Origin: Caprella mutica | Lineage: Eukaryota; Arthropoda; Malacostraca; Amphipoda; Caprellidae | NCBI GenBank assembly: GCA_947561585.1 | Contig: CANNZV010000126.1 | Span: forward strand, 266,091-330,090 | Length of the DNA stretch: 64,000 bases | Reading direction: 5' to 3' | In this document: piece by piece, positions 37,701 to 47,499 of the stretch | Numbering within the stretch: the stretch's first letter is position 1 | Layout: each line of letters opens with the position of its first letter | Program-made: the position numbers and the translations under genes | The notes under the pieces: model-generated | The model's input: only the letters and a program-made list of their open reading frames with translations | The model's database searches: none | What the model was told of the DNA's origin: nothing

Positions 37701-39207
37701 CCTGAAGCTGACTGTAGTGAATGGAAGAGAAGGGGGTGGCGTCCCTTGGACCCTGAACTCTTGTAATTTGGATTTTGTATTGTCGTTTTTCTTTTTTATC
37801 ATATTTAGCTATCATTTTTTTAACGCTACTTGCAGTTTTATATGATAGTGCTAGGGTTATGATCTTCAACTACGAGGTCTTAGATTTTTGTGTTTGGTAG
37901 GCTCATAGGCTTCATTTACTATCACCTCTTCATTTTCCTCTTCCATTCGTGAGTGCAGCCACCGGTGCTTGCGTCCCTTTTCGTCACATTCCTTGGTAAG
38001 TGACTGCATGCACGGAGTAGCTTTTTTTTGTCACCGACGGTGGTAAGTGACTTTGTTCATAGAGCCACTTTCCTCTCTGACTGCTTCTTCCAGTCCCTTG
38101 TATTTAATTTCCTTTTGACGTCAGCGATATGGCCTTTGGTTCCGAAGCAGACGTTAAATCCCCTAATAAATTAATTATTTCATTTAGGGACGTGAACTAG
38201 GAACCGATCCAAATACCCCCTTCCTAGTTCACGTCCCTAAATGAAATATGGACATGAACTAGGAATTTACCAAACAATGATTAAATTAGTTACTAAGTCA
38301 TTGAAATAAAGATATACCTAATTGAAACAATCACTTCTGATGAGACGAGATGCTCAATCCTATAAAATCTGGTAGTCTAATATCTGTTCTCAAACTCCAC
38401 ACTGTGTGCATATCACTGTTACGTAGCTAACTGTAATTTCTGTGAATTTATTTTACTAGGTGCAATCTCAAAGTTCTACTACCGGTGCCTGAAGCAATAA
38501 CGATCCAGTTGAATACTCATAACTTTGATAGAGAAGCATTCAGTTTTCACGTCACTCCCGTATTCTTTAACGTTGGTATTAATGAAGAGGTTAGTAATAC
38601 TTTATATTTGTTGTGATTAACCACTTTATCCTATTCTAGTTACAGTTTGATGATATAATTTGAATTAACTTTTCAGGCAACAGTCTCGGCTAAATTGGGT
38701 CAAGATGCGCCTCAGCATCGAAATAACCTCGACTCCTACCAACGTTTAGCAGAGTACTACAACAGATACTCCAAACTCTCTCTGCCTCAAGAAAGTAACA
38801 AACGCATGTGGAGTCACTATGGTAACTATCTTGATATCAGCGAAATGATCAGTAAACTAAAAACAGCTGTCAACTCCACAAAGAGCAAGAACACTGAGGT
38901 GTTGACTCTAGCTGCTTCAATCACACGGGCCATGTCTGGCTGTAGATTCACCTCCTGCAAGAGTGCCAAGGACAGGACAGGTATGAGTGTCACTCTAGAG
39001 CAGACCAGTGTGCTCACTAATGAGTTCGACTTGGCGCAGGTGGAGGTGAAAAGGTGCCTCAGTACTATGAGGAGCGAGGGCACTAGGATGTACAACGTTC
39101 AGAAGAATATTGGTTGCAGAAAATATGCCTTCACAATGTTACAGCTCGCAATGTTCCCAAAAGAATATATTCCGCCTCATGGATCATTTGGATCAAAAAT
39201 CACCTAA
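18372..39207 (+). CDS. INPP4: INPP4-type inositol polyphosphate 4-phosphatase, PH-C2-phosphatase, 16 exons
   Basis: Removes the 4-phosphate of PtdIns(3,4)P2 at membranes by family knowledge. Exons read from GT-AG sites and phase: 18372-18489, 19860-20006, 22158-22264, 22658-22727, 22995-23152, 23590-23736, 30149-30346, 30952-31082, 31966-32166, 32416-32579, 32938-33010, 33388-33577, 34004-34126, 35828-37065, 38460-38589, 38677-39207. They sum to 3,726 nt with every phase closing, giving about 1,241 residues. Order: PH domain about 17-124, C2 about 152-300, an INPP4 middle region containing EFAPINLHLQRM and LQYRRDV (about 928), then the CX5R loop CKSAKDR with Cys about 1159 and Arg about 1165. 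The C-terminal motif RKYAFTMLQL is typical of INPP4. Mammalian INPP4 is roughly 920-980 residues; the excess here is the PH domain plus a Ser/Asn-rich insert in exon 14. Start uncertain: the frame is open upstream and a possible acceptor ends at 18339, so a phase-1 upstream exon is possible. Confidence 0.93.
18540..19738. mobile_element. 1.2-kb element with about 225-bp inverted ends, TACAGGGTG family, INPP4 intron 1
   Basis: The left arm 18540-18765 and right arm 19510-19738 are inverted copies of each other. Matching landmarks include GTACCCAACTT, CAACTATTGAAGGTACAG, GGGTGGTGAAAAT and GCTTTGCGCGAA. The termini match the short MITEs of this family. The 0.75-kb centre has no convincing transposase, so it is non-autonomous or gutted. 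It starts 51 bp after the exon 1 donor. Confidence 0.8.
22346..22566. mobile_element. Foldback MITE with palindromic core, INPP4 intron 3
   Basis: Arms of about 90 bp start AACCTTGAATGTTTTTGGTT and end in its complement. They include TTCATCATCAGGAC and GAGGACTAG on the left and their complements on the right. The centre is the palindrome TTCATGATACCTGC...GTATCATGAA. A lone left arm of the same family lies at 27,612-27,672 inside the DIRS-like element. Confidence 0.8.
22995..30346 (+). CDS. INPP4: INPP4 exons 5-7: C2 domain
   Basis: Exon 5 starts the C2 sandwich (MEVSLSCDNLLCDV, then FVEMQLMT). Exon 6 continues with NPSYVSTVVLRSS and VRVKLVVRKV. Exon 7 carries the later strands (RLCLISPINGDSVGFVSIL). 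The order matches the INPP4 C2, including the family's Asn-Pro before the third strand. The calcium-binding Asp cluster of classical C2 domains is not obvious. Exons 6 and 7 are separated by a 6.4-kb intron filled with transposable elements, the largest intron of the gene. Confidence 0.85.
23790..23851 (+). mobile_element. Left half of an interrupted MITE (AGGGTAAGTTACG family)
   Basis: TAACGAATTATCGGTCAG, ATCTTCGGTCATA and AAGAAAAAACTA match the left arm of the intact copy at 31,554. The arm stops exactly where the TACAGGGTGACCC MITE begins. Its partner half appears at 29,451-29,584. Confidence 0.65.
23852..24066. mobile_element. MITE, TACAGGGTGACCC family, intron 6 copy
   Basis: A 215-bp foldback with ends TACAGGGTGACCCACAAAAA and TTTTTTGTGGGTAGCCCTGTA (first base omitted). 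Arms continue for about 60 bp with GTGTACCCAACTT. TA on both sides fits a Tc1/mariner-type origin. It sits 9 bp before the DIRS-like element. Confidence 0.8.
24897..25078. mobile_element. MITE, AGGGTCA...AAATTGCGG family, copy 1
   Basis: Terminal inverted repeats AGGGTCACATAGGTAAATTG and its near complement at the right end (GCAATTTACCTGCTTGACCCT without the first base) bound a 182-bp AT-rich element. It interrupts a copy of the 230-bp unit, so it post-dates it. Confidence 0.75.
25510..25713. mobile_element. MITE, same AAATTGCGG family, copy 2
   Basis: About 204 bp with ends AGGGTCCCACAGGTAAATTG and CCGCAATTTACCTGC...CCCT. It shares the family's internal phrase around GTTAGAGG and lies inside the DIRS-like element. 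Confidence 0.72.
26922..27130 (+). pseudogene. Reverse transcriptase remnant of the DIRS-like element
   Basis: One frame gives INLSKPLNLHIHY and, 39 codons after its start, VASIDFEDDYFSVHI with stops between. These correspond to the LILNLKPLNK and MASIDLKDAYYSVPI blocks (finger and palm motif A) of DIRS-type reverse transcriptases. The first catalytic Asp of motif A is kept, but in-frame stops make it non-functional. Confidence 0.75.
27612..27672 (+). mobile_element. Solo arm of the intron 3 foldback family
   Basis: GTTGAAGGTATTTTTGGTTT, CAAGCTTTCGATTGAAA and TTCATCATCAGGAG match the left arm at 22,346. No complementary arm follows. Confidence 0.6.
28744..29040 (+). pseudogene. Tyrosine recombinase C-terminal fragment (DIRS-like)
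   Basis: A 98-residue open stretch with RKSYKQYLSISKIGRRIEAI, MEEAGIDIANF and ITIDDIQ. This follows the DIRS recombinase pattern of KPxKxVSxxTIxRWIK, EAGID and HSTRxAAAS. At the catalytic HxxR block the reading is LCTCAAAAC, so His and Arg both look mutated (Arg to Cys fits CGT to TGT decay). Downstream frames run into the internal complementary region, as in intact DIRS elements. Confidence 0.75.
29091..29235. repeat. Internal complementary region of the DIRS-like element
   Basis: It consists of 59 bp complementary to the element's left terminus joined to 90 bp complementary to its right terminus, overlapping on AATT. It therefore copies the junction that a circularised element would have. 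Confidence 0.85.
29451..29584 (+). mobile_element. Right half of the interrupted MITE (AGGGTAAGTTACG family)
   Basis: It holds the palindromic core ATGATACCTGCATG and then TTTTTTCTATAAGTC, GATCGATAATTCGTAAC and TTACCCTA. The last parts are the complement of the left half at 23,790. It begins at the right edge of the DIRS-like element. Confidence 0.65.
31554..31741. mobile_element. MITE, AGGGTAAGTTACG family, intact copy in INPP4 intron 8
   Basis: The left arm GATAAGTTACGAATTGTCGG and the right arm ending CGTAACTTACCCTA are complementary over about 60 bp, around a T-rich centre. It lies next to fragments resembling the 450-bp dispersed repeat. Confidence 0.7.
34296..35712 (+). repeat. 31-bp minisatellite in INPP4 intron 13
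   Basis: The unit TTTTAACAATGTTAAAGATG plus CAACTACTTAA occurs about 45 times, with AAA/AGA, GTT/GGT and TTTT/TTTA variants. It fills most of the intron and ends about 115 bp before the exon 14 acceptor. Confidence 0.95.
35828..37065 (+). CDS. INPP4: INPP4 exon 14: long exon with Ser/Asn-rich insert
   Basis: A single 1,238-nt exon encodes residues about 610-1021. The front holds EPWDLIKLNLQAS, which matches the conserved Trp-containing helix of INPP4 (NHR2-related region). The middle, about 720-880, is low-complexity and rich in Ser, Glu, Asn and Lys (for example SSSETSPTEDDSG), and has no counterpart I recognise. It has acidic serine clusters that look like phosphorylation sites. The rear returns to conserved sequence with LQYRRDVCFSQALTA and the TGNR donor end. 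The acceptor, a C-rich tract ending in CAG, lies only about 115 bp after a 1.4-kb minisatellite. Confidence 0.88.
37707..38165 (+). repeat. 450-bp dispersed repeat (SINE-like), INPP4 intron 14
   Basis: A nearly complete copy from GTGAATGGAAGAGAAGG through GACGTCAGCGATATGGCCTT to GACGTTAAATCCCC, followed by an A/T tail. Confidence 0.8.
38677..39207 (+). CDS. INPP4: INPP4 terminal exon with catalytic CX5R loop
   Basis: The last exon encodes 176 residues and a TAA stop. It contains GCRFTSCKSAKDRTGMSVTL, the near-invariant INPP4 catalytic stretch, with Cys at 38956-38958 and Arg six residues on. It then holds MRSEGTRMYNVQKNIGCRKY and FPKEYIPPHG, the conserved C-terminal tail. All expected catalytic residues are present, so the enzyme looks active. 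A poly(A) signal follows about 100 bp after the stop. Confidence 0.95.
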   Translation, partial: ATVSAKLGQDAPQHRNNLDSYQRLAEYYNRYSKLSLPQESNKRMWSHYGNYLDISEMISKLKTAVNSTKSKNTEVLTLAASITRAMSGCRFTSCKSAKDRTGMSVTLEQTSVLTNEFDLAQVEVKRCLSTMRSEGTRMYNVQKNIGCRKYAFTMLQLAMFPKEYIPPHGSFGSKIT

Positions 39208-39305
39208 GTAGAGTATTATTTAATTTTCTAAATTACAGTTCTAGTCTAATTATATTTTCGTGTTGATATTTTGATAAACTGTAGAACCCATTCATTACCT
39301 GTTGC

Positions 39306-39311
39306 AATAAA
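39306..39311 (+). terminator. Poly(A) signal of INPP4
   Basis: AATAAA 99 bp after the INPP4 stop codon. A second AATAAA lies at 39536-39541, so a longer 3' UTR is possible. Confidence 0.6.
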
Positions 39312-39554
39312 TATTTATCAAAACTTTAGGTATCTAGCTATCAATTAGTTTTATAATAATATTAATAGCAATTAGAAAATATCTAGTCATGATTCTATGT
39401 TTAGATGAAAATTTGTGATATTGAAATTATCATTACAATGTTTTGCATTTCGAATGTATCAGTATGATGATAGTGACATTTATAAATTTTATACTGTCTA
39501 TTTTATATTATTATCCATATGTGTGTTAGATCTGAAATAAATCATGACGGAGAC

Positions 39555-39820
39555 CTAAAGTGCCGTACACACGTAGGGTTTTTTAAGTTTTTCCATCAGA
39601 CTTTTTGCTAAGCTTCTCCTACTTTTTCCACGAGAATATAAAAAAAAAACGATATAATTATTATTTATTTTAGTTGGTATCCATGATACCTGCTGGTACC
39701 AACTAAAATATATATTAATTTTATCGTTTTTTCTTATATTCTCGTGGAAAAAGTAAGAGGAGCTTAGCAAAAAGTCTGGTGGAAAGACTTAAAAAACCCT
39801 ACGTGTGTACGGCCCTTTAG
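39555..39820. mobile_element. Foldback MITE, CTAAAGGGCCGTACAC family, copy 2
   Basis: The same arms as the copy at 3,130 (CTAAAGTGCCGTACACACG, GCTAAGC, CACGAGAATATA and complements), with the core TTGGTATCCATGATACCTGC. It lies about 350 bp downstream of the INPP4 stop. Confidence 0.85.
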
Positions 39821-40970
39821 AATCTCTTCGAAAGCTGTTTTTGTGGATGGAAAAGAAGGCAGAGGCGTCCTTGGGATCCGAACTTTTGTATCTGGATTAA
39901 GCTTCTTTACATTACAATATTTACAATTATTGTAAAATAATACAAACTAACGCATGGCCACCAGTTTCGAGAAAATGGTATTAAATATATATCATTCCAC
40001 GGTGGTAAAATTAGGAAGATAATAAAGAAAATGTTTCTTTAAAACTACTGTGCTATCTTTTCCAGATGTTAATTATAAATTAAATTTTTAGAAATCAGAT
40101 TTAGAATTATATTTAATTTTCAACTACTGAGGATAATCAAAGTGACGAGTGATAAAGCGATGTAACGCTAACTTTGTATCTACTGTTGATTTAGTGTTTT
40201 TATAAACGTTCTGGTTTACTTTAGAATATTAAATTAGCTACTCAAATTCATAATTGAAGGTCCTTTCCAGCAAATTTTTTCATTGCTTTATTCAACGAAG
40301 TTAATGTTTCTTATCACTTTTCTGTAAACTGCATCAAATTTGATAACATATTTTCAATTTTATACCTATATAGTATAGGGTAAGAATCGCATCACCGACC
40401 AATTAACACACCTTCTCCTAATTTCCAATTTATTTGAAAACAAGTACTCTCACTACAATGATAGATATACTCGAGTGTTACCATTGATTTGTACTTTCTT
40501 TATTTGCAAACAGGAAGTTTCTAGCTATATTGGTTTTTGAACTAAACATCATTTTTTGAGATCATGCATTTTATGAAGTATATCGATTTATCGACCAAGG
40601 TTCATTTATAAGTTCAATATTTCGACCAGGTATCGTTTACCGACCATAAAATCAATTAATCGACCAGGCTGTTATGTGAAATGTACGCACAAAAAGTGAA
40701 TACTACTTGAATTGATATCTACTAAAACATTCATTTTAACTACTCATAATGGTTACTATTTAGAAATGCAACGCATTAGGCAAAAATAAGCTGTTTTAAA
40801 ATTGTAAATTAGACGTTTTTGAATGAAAAATATGATTAAAATAATTATTCTACTTTCATAATTATTTTTCTAAATCTAGGAATTGAGGTTTCGTGGATTC
40901 CTTAAAATTGTATTGCACTATAGCTATTTATAAATTAATGACTTCAAATGAATAAATATGTATCAATTTT

Positions 40971-41571
40971 TAACCTCGCAAATTTAAGGAAGGTCTTATT
41001 TTAGTCGGCATTTATTTATTTATCATCTTGTTATTCGCATAACTGAAAAAGTGTTCAACTAAATTGCCTGAAATTTGGTGAAAAGATTGGTCAATGTCCA
41101 GTGACTTTCAGGAAAAAAATTTTGAGCGACCCGGTCGAAGGTCAAGGTCATGGTCGTTTATAACTCAAAAAGTATTGAACCATATTGCATGAAACTTAGT
41201 GGAACGATTGGTCAAATCCATGAACCATTTTGTCAGATTTGGCAGTGATCTGGTCAAAGGTCAAATATCAAGGTCAAGGCCATTTATAACTCAATAACTC
41301 AAAAAGTATTCAACCCAATTGTCTGAAATTTGATGAGACGAATGGTCAATGTCCAGAAACCATCTGGTAGAAATTTGGGAGCAATCTGGACAAAGATCAA
41401 GGTCAAGGTCATTTATAACTCAATAACTCAAAAAATATTCAACCATGTAATATAATACTTGGTGGGACGATTGGTCATTATCCAGTTACTAGTTTGTTAG
41501 TTTTTGGGAGGGAACGGGTCAAAGCGGCGGCGAAGGTATGCGCTCTACCGAGTGCATGTAATCTAGTTTTA
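40971..41571 (+). repeat. Dispersed repeat (TACCTTCGCA family), copy 3
   Basis: It starts TAACCTCGCAAATTTAAGGA and ends GCGGCGAAGGTATGCGCTCT plus ACCGAGTGCATGTAATCTAG, with four internal modules. No minisatellite abuts this copy. It lies inside the 4-kb GGTCG element. Confidence 0.85.
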
Positions 41572-42057
41572 AATACATTAGCTCCATGCAATTTTGTTCC
41601 AGATTTTTATGACCTTCAAAGGTTCTCTCAAGGTTCCGGAAAAAATATGAGTTTATTGCATATTATAGAACTAAGGTCTAGTCGTCTAGGATTATTTATC
41701 TGCGAAACCGTATAAAATTCAGTTCAGTATAAGACAATTTACATGCTTTTAAAGTTTTTAATATTCTGTGTGCAACAATTGTACGAAACACTATAAATAA
41801 AATGCTGTAGAAATAGATTATACACTATACATTCTTTCTTTTGATTTTCAATTTGAATTCTATTAACAAAAATTGCATGTTCAGTCCTAGTTTAAGATGT
41901 AAGTTACTTCGTCAAGTTTATAAACCTTTCTATAGTTTATCATATTTCATACCTTAAGAAGATTTGTATTGGATTGAGTGTACCTTCCTAGTTGGAATTC
42001 AAAACATATGGTGTACATTCTTATACTTTGGAAGTTTGGATTGATATTCCGAAGCTG

Positions 42058-42525
42058 TCTGGTGAATGGAAGAAAAGAGAGGTGGCGTCACTAGGGCCCC
42101 GAACTGTTGTAATTTGGATTATGAATTGTCTTTTTCATTTTTTTTACCTTATTTATAATTTTGTTAACGCTACTTGGAATTTTAGAGGATAGCGCTGGGG
42201 TTATGCTCTTCAACTACGAGGTCTTAGATTTTGTGTTAGGTAGACTCGTAGACTTCATTTACTATCAATTCTTCATTTTTCTCTTCTATCCGTGAGTACA
42301 GCCACTGTTGCTTGTGTCCCGTTTCGTCACATTCCTTAATAAGTGACGTCATCCATGGAGTAGCTTTTGTGCATCCATGAGCATTGTCACCGTTGAAGTT
42401 AGATGACGTACTTAGCTCATGAAGCCACTTTCCTTTCTGACTGCTTTTTCCAGTCCCTTGTATTTAATTTATTTTTTATGTCAGCGATATGGCCTTCGGT
42501 TCCGAAGCAGAGGTTAAATTCCTAC
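42058..42525 (+). repeat. 450-bp dispersed repeat (SINE-like), copy inside the 4-kb element
   Basis: The same sequence order as the other copies, from TCTGGTGAATGGAAGAAAAG to GAGGTTAAATTCC. A 5' fragment of the family also lies at 39,838-39,900. Confidence 0.8.
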
Positions 42526-44454
42526 AGAAATTAAATTCAAAAGAAATGTTGCTAAAATAAGTTTCAGTATTAGTCCCCATTAAATTTATTAATGCAATCT
42601 TTATTGATATAGATTATAGAATATGATACAAATTCAAATAGAATTTGAGTGGAGGAACTGATGGAGAAGGGGTTAAGATGAGGTACATCAAATATAGATA
42701 TACTAAATGGTATCAACAAAATAATTCTAATGGTGAAAATGTAATACTTATAATTTCTATCTACCATGAAATTAACAAGATATGGTTGAAGTAAGGGTGA
42801 GGTATTTACTCTGAATTATCAATATGATTATGTAACTTGAGACACTCAGTTTTCTAATTTCTATTATTCTGTGATATAACAAAAAACTACTAAACAAGTA
42901 CGAATTGTAACACGATTTTTTTTTAATGGAGGCACAGTTAACAGTCAAACTTACTAAGTCATGAGAATTGAGGAAACTCATCAAATTATCACTGAAACTA
43001 TTGTAAACCTAAGAGTGCCAATTACTCGCTACTTATATATGGATTTAATTTTATATAATCAATAAGATATAATATACGTTCCAATTCCCTAAGTACAAGT
43101 CAGAAGAAAAATATTGTACATAATTTTCTTTGCCTTCTTGTCATATGGTGCAATTTTTCACATTTTCTAACAAGATGTAATACACATATTTATCATATTC
43201 TGAACGATTTCAAATTGTTAAAATGGAAGATCTACACTATCGATCGATCGCGCTGTGTCATCTATGGATCCATCATTAGAACAACCATCGATCGATGATC
43301 AGATCGGCTGATGGCGCATAACAAAAGTACTTTAGTGACGAGCACCGAACATATATAGCATCATATTAGTACTTCGTACTTTAATACAAAATTATTAAAA
43401 ACTTTTAAATCATATATAAAGTATATATGTACAATATAATATGTTATGCGATTATCAGAGTAATAATTACAAAATTAAGAAACAAACTCACATTTCTCGG
43501 AGACTGGAGAGGAAGTTTAAGTAGGATATGATTAATACTATTGATTATGTTATTAGTTTCTATATTTATACTTTACCTTATAGGTATATAAGAAAAAGTT
43601 TCAACACACTAATACTAAAAATAATTCGTACCAACTTCCATATCAATAAAAACATCAACCTGTCAACTTGTGATGTTTTAGGAATTTCATATTTAACCAA
43701 TATCTCACAATGTGTTTTTATTAATTATTCCGATATTTCTTCTAACAAAACATTTTTAGTGTGTGTGATTTATCATTTCAATTTTGACATTATTATTATT
43801 ATTTATCTATATGTATAATTATTGTAAATATACTTTTTTGTATTGGTCGACAAAGCCAATTAGGTTGGTCGACATTATGACTCTCGATCACAAATTTCCG
43901 ACCAGTTGGTCGATGATTCGATTTGCATAGGTTGGGTAACGATTTACCGACCATTGAAAAAAAATATGTTACTAACATTTTTTTCACCTAATAAAGAAAC
44001 CAACTTCTGGTAACACTCATTGTTAACTAATATTAACAATTAGAATTGCGGTCGGCAAACGATAACGGAGTAAGATTGGCTTCGACCAATTGAGTCAATA
44101 AGCAGCCAATTGGTTCATTTTTTTACGTTTCATCAAATGATAAACATAATTCTATATTTTTAAAGTTCTGATGATGCGTTCACCTCGCTGAATAGATCAA
44201 AATGTTCGTAAATAACCAGCAAATAAGATTACAATTCACTTCATCACTAATTCTGAGTAAATAATTATAATTTTGAAGTTAAACACAATTTGGTCGAAAT
44301 ATCGATTCGGTCGGCGATTCGATTCTTACTCTATATGCTTTTTAAAGATTTTTATAATCAAAACTCAATAGGGCCTAATACCTATTTTACTTCCGATTTG
44401 TTAAATGTCCTCTCCAGACTCCGGGGAAAAAGTAGTTTATTACATAATATTATA

Positions 44455-45285
44455 GAGCTAAGGTCTACGATCATTATTCTGCAAACCGCATACAATTCGG
44501 TTCAGTATATATTTCATTATTTATTTTTGAATTTTTTAATACTATGCGAGCAACAATCGAGCGAATCTCCAACCTGACGCTGAGAAAGAAGATTGTACAC
44601 TCTTTATTTTGATTTCAAATTTGATATAATTGTTTCTAAAAGTATATAAACGTTTCTATAATAAGTTTATCCAAATTTAAACCTTTAAACTAATAATAAA
44701 TAGATTTATTAAACCAAATACCTAGTTGACAATCAAAACAAATGGTGTACATTCTTCTTCTTCAGACTGAAAATTAGAAAGTCTGAAGTAAAGTAGAGTT
44801 TGGATTTTAAAAATCTTTAAAAGCATATAAAATTTAAAATATGCTATCAAATTTGATGGAGTTCGAAGTAAAATGATAAGAAGCATTAGCTTCGTTGATT
44901 AAGGTAATAAAAAATTTGCTTGGAGAGGACCTTAAACTTTCACTGTGAAGATAAAGAATGTACACCATTTGTTCAAATATTCAACTAGGTATAATAGATC
45001 CATTTAATATTCATGTAAAAGTATAAAATTGGATAAACTTATTATAGAAACGTTTATATACTTAAGGAAAGAATATCTTAAACGAATGCCGAAAACTCAT
45101 TGTTGTTTATATATAAAATTAAAAATTGAAATCAAAACAAAAAGTGTACAATCTTCTTCTTCAGCGTCAGGTTAGTGATTCGCTCAATTGTTGCACACAT
45201 AGTATTAAAATTTTTTAAGGCAAATAATAAAATATATACTGAACAGAATTGTATGCGGTTTGCAGTTTGATGATCGCTAGTACCT
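44455..45285. repeat. Long foldback repeat, about 830 bp
   Basis: Left-arm phrases GCAAACCGCATACAATTC, CCAACCTGACGCTGA, AAACGTTTCTATAATAAG and GGTGTACATTCTT reappear as complements in the right arm in reverse order, around a centre near 44,860. Diverged copies lie at 41,575-42,050, 58,840-59,080 (WDR55 intron 5), 40,250-40,365 and 63,660-63,830. Confidence 0.7.
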
Positions 45286-45299
45286 ATATAAAAGGCTCT

Positions 45300-47499
45300 A
45301 ACAAGAATAATGTACAATTTCCAACAATTGAAACTTCTTATTGAAAATTCATTATTATTCTTAAACCTGCAATCATCAAGAATAATGTAAATTAACAGCT
45401 CGCAGCGCTATTACTGTAAATGCGATGAAATTTACAGTTATACATACATATCTATTACCTGTAATAATATACATTATTTTCCAAAGGTGAATTTTTTATA
45501 TAAGAGTACTGTCCATCTGACTCTTGTGTCTCTGTGTTCTGTAAAAGTCAGAGGTCCGACTTGAACATGGAAGAAACGCAGATCAAGAGGACAGGTTTTC
45601 CCTCTTTGTGACAATCTGGTGTCAGAATTGTCAAAGGTCAAAAGAATTCCACATAAACCTCTTGGTACCTAGTTAACTTTGAGCAGTTGACGACTCAAAA
45701 TGGTCACATAGGTTAGTACCATGTCGGTTCACTCCAGGCGAAGGAAAAGGAAAGCGGCACGGTGTAGGTACAGTCACACCATAGTAAACAATGTGTCAGT
45801 AGTTTCTTAACTAACTAGTTAGGTAGTTAGTTTAGTTATAGTTAAAACTTGAAATCGTCAAGAACTGGAATGTTTACACATGCCAGTCTGTATTTGGTGC
45901 AAAAAATTTCACTTACTTTTTGAAAAAGCTGAAAAAATCAACCAAAATTTTTCAGTAATTTGGCTAATCCACCAACGTTTCACCCATTTTTCCATCGAAA
46001 ATTAATTGTAACATAGGAATAATTAGGTAGCTAAAAATCCACCGACGTCCGACTTTGCCAGAATATTATTTTCAATGGAGAAAAATTCCACCGACATGTT
46101 GGTGGACCAAACAAAATAGTATGTCTCATAAACTTGCCATTTGTCTCTCCAGCTCTCTCCAAAATTAAACAAATTCTCTCCAAGAATGATCAAATTTTCA
46201 TAAATTCTCTCCAAAATAACATTGTAGCATAGCCAGTCTGAAAAGAAGGTCACATCAGACTCAGGATTTTTTACAGAAATTGTGATTTGGGCGCAGCTAA
46301 TAACATGGGAAGATAGGAATTAAATAGGACTTGGGCGCAGGATTAATCCACAAATCCTGCTGTACTTTTCAGACTGGTAGCATAGGTGAAAAATAGATAA
46401 AACTCGCCATTTGCAATTGAAGGGCTCAAAATAACAGTCACAAAGTTACAAACTCGCCATTAAAATGGCGAGTTTGGACATGCTTTATTACTTGGGAAGA
46501 CAGTCTCTAAAACATTCTGAACTGAAACTACATTTAAATGTTGCATAGCTATTAGCTACCATAATTATAATGAGCGCAGTGCATGCTATAATTTATTACT
46601 TCTTTTTTTTTTACGTGTAATTTAAAGCTATGACGTTTCTGTTGTTAGAGGCCGCAATTTACCTGCTTGACCCTACCTGTAAATGCAGGAGGAAATTAAG
46701 GATTGTTCGCACAGGAATTATTATAAATGCCAGTCTGCAAAGCGCGTCCATGTCGCTAAAGATCTTTGGAGACTATATTGGAGGGAAAATTCATCAAAAC
46801 AAGATCTTGGTGACTAGTTTCTAATTAATTCCTATGTTTACATTTTATTATTGGAGACATATTGAAGAAATTTAAAAATTTTGGAGACATTTGAAAATTT
46901 TTGGAGACTAATTGTCCTGAAATAAAAATATGAAATCTTGGTGACGGATTTGACACACTTTGCAGACTGGTAAAAATGTCCCCATGTTCTACCAAGTGCA
47001 GACTGGGGTTACAGGCCAGACTGTACCTATTTGGTGCATAAAATCCCACTGATTTTTTCTACAAGCTGAAAAAATCCGGTAGGACTATTTGGAATTTACT
47101 GGAAAATTAAAAGCCAATTTTTGAGCCAAAATTTCACAAAAATTCTGATCCAATTCATCTTGGCTCAATTTTTGAATCTTTTGAAGATTTCCAGCAAAAA
47201 TTAACATGGGAACATAGGAATTAATTCAAAATTTAAACTTTAAAGACATTTAGACATATCTGAGTTTTTACCTTTTGAAATTCAAGCCAATTAATTGGCT
47301 TTAACTGTCATACTCTGTAACATGGGTCGCCAGATAAACTTTATCTGGCGACTATTGAGGCCTTGAAATTAGTCTCCTGAATTATCTGGCGGACCTGCGA
47401 CAATATTCTAATTAATTCCTATGTTTAGTGTTTACATGCCAGACTGTATTTCATGGTAAATTCCAACAACTCTCAGTGTCAGTGTGTCACTGGGACTCT
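45300..47499. other. Mosaic of short repeats, no gene
   Basis: Small inverted pairs recur, for example AGCCAGTCTGAAAAG at 46,225 against CTTTTCAGACTGGTAGC at 46,362, and the phrase GCCAGACTGTA. A hairpin CGCCAGATAAA/TTTATCTGGCG lies near 47,330. A truncated MITE at 46,523 is listed separately. No coding region seen. Confidence 0.45.
46523..46674. mobile_element. MITE, same AAATTGCGG family, 5'-truncated copy
   Basis: The interior phrase AAATGTTGCAT and the right end GCCGCAATTTACCTGCTTGA match the intron copies. The left inverted repeat is missing. Confidence 0.6.

Larger units (their letters stand above)
40374..44335. mobile_element. 4-kb non-autonomous DNA element with GGTCG-rich ends
   Basis: The ends TATAGGGTAAGAATCG and CGATTCTTACTCTATA are inverted over about 28 bp. 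Similarity of the arms continues patchily for about 300 bp, and both arms are rich in TCGACCA/TGGTCGA and CCGACC motifs. No transposase was found. Other repeats are nested inside (40,971-41,571 and 42,058-42,525). The flanks look like one interrupted copy of the foldback family seen at 44.8 kb. Confidence 0.65.

Noticed and set aside
43226..43300. ATCGATCGATCG clusters as a regulatory or origin sequence
   Set aside because: Short palindromic simple sequence inside a transposon-derived region with no further support.
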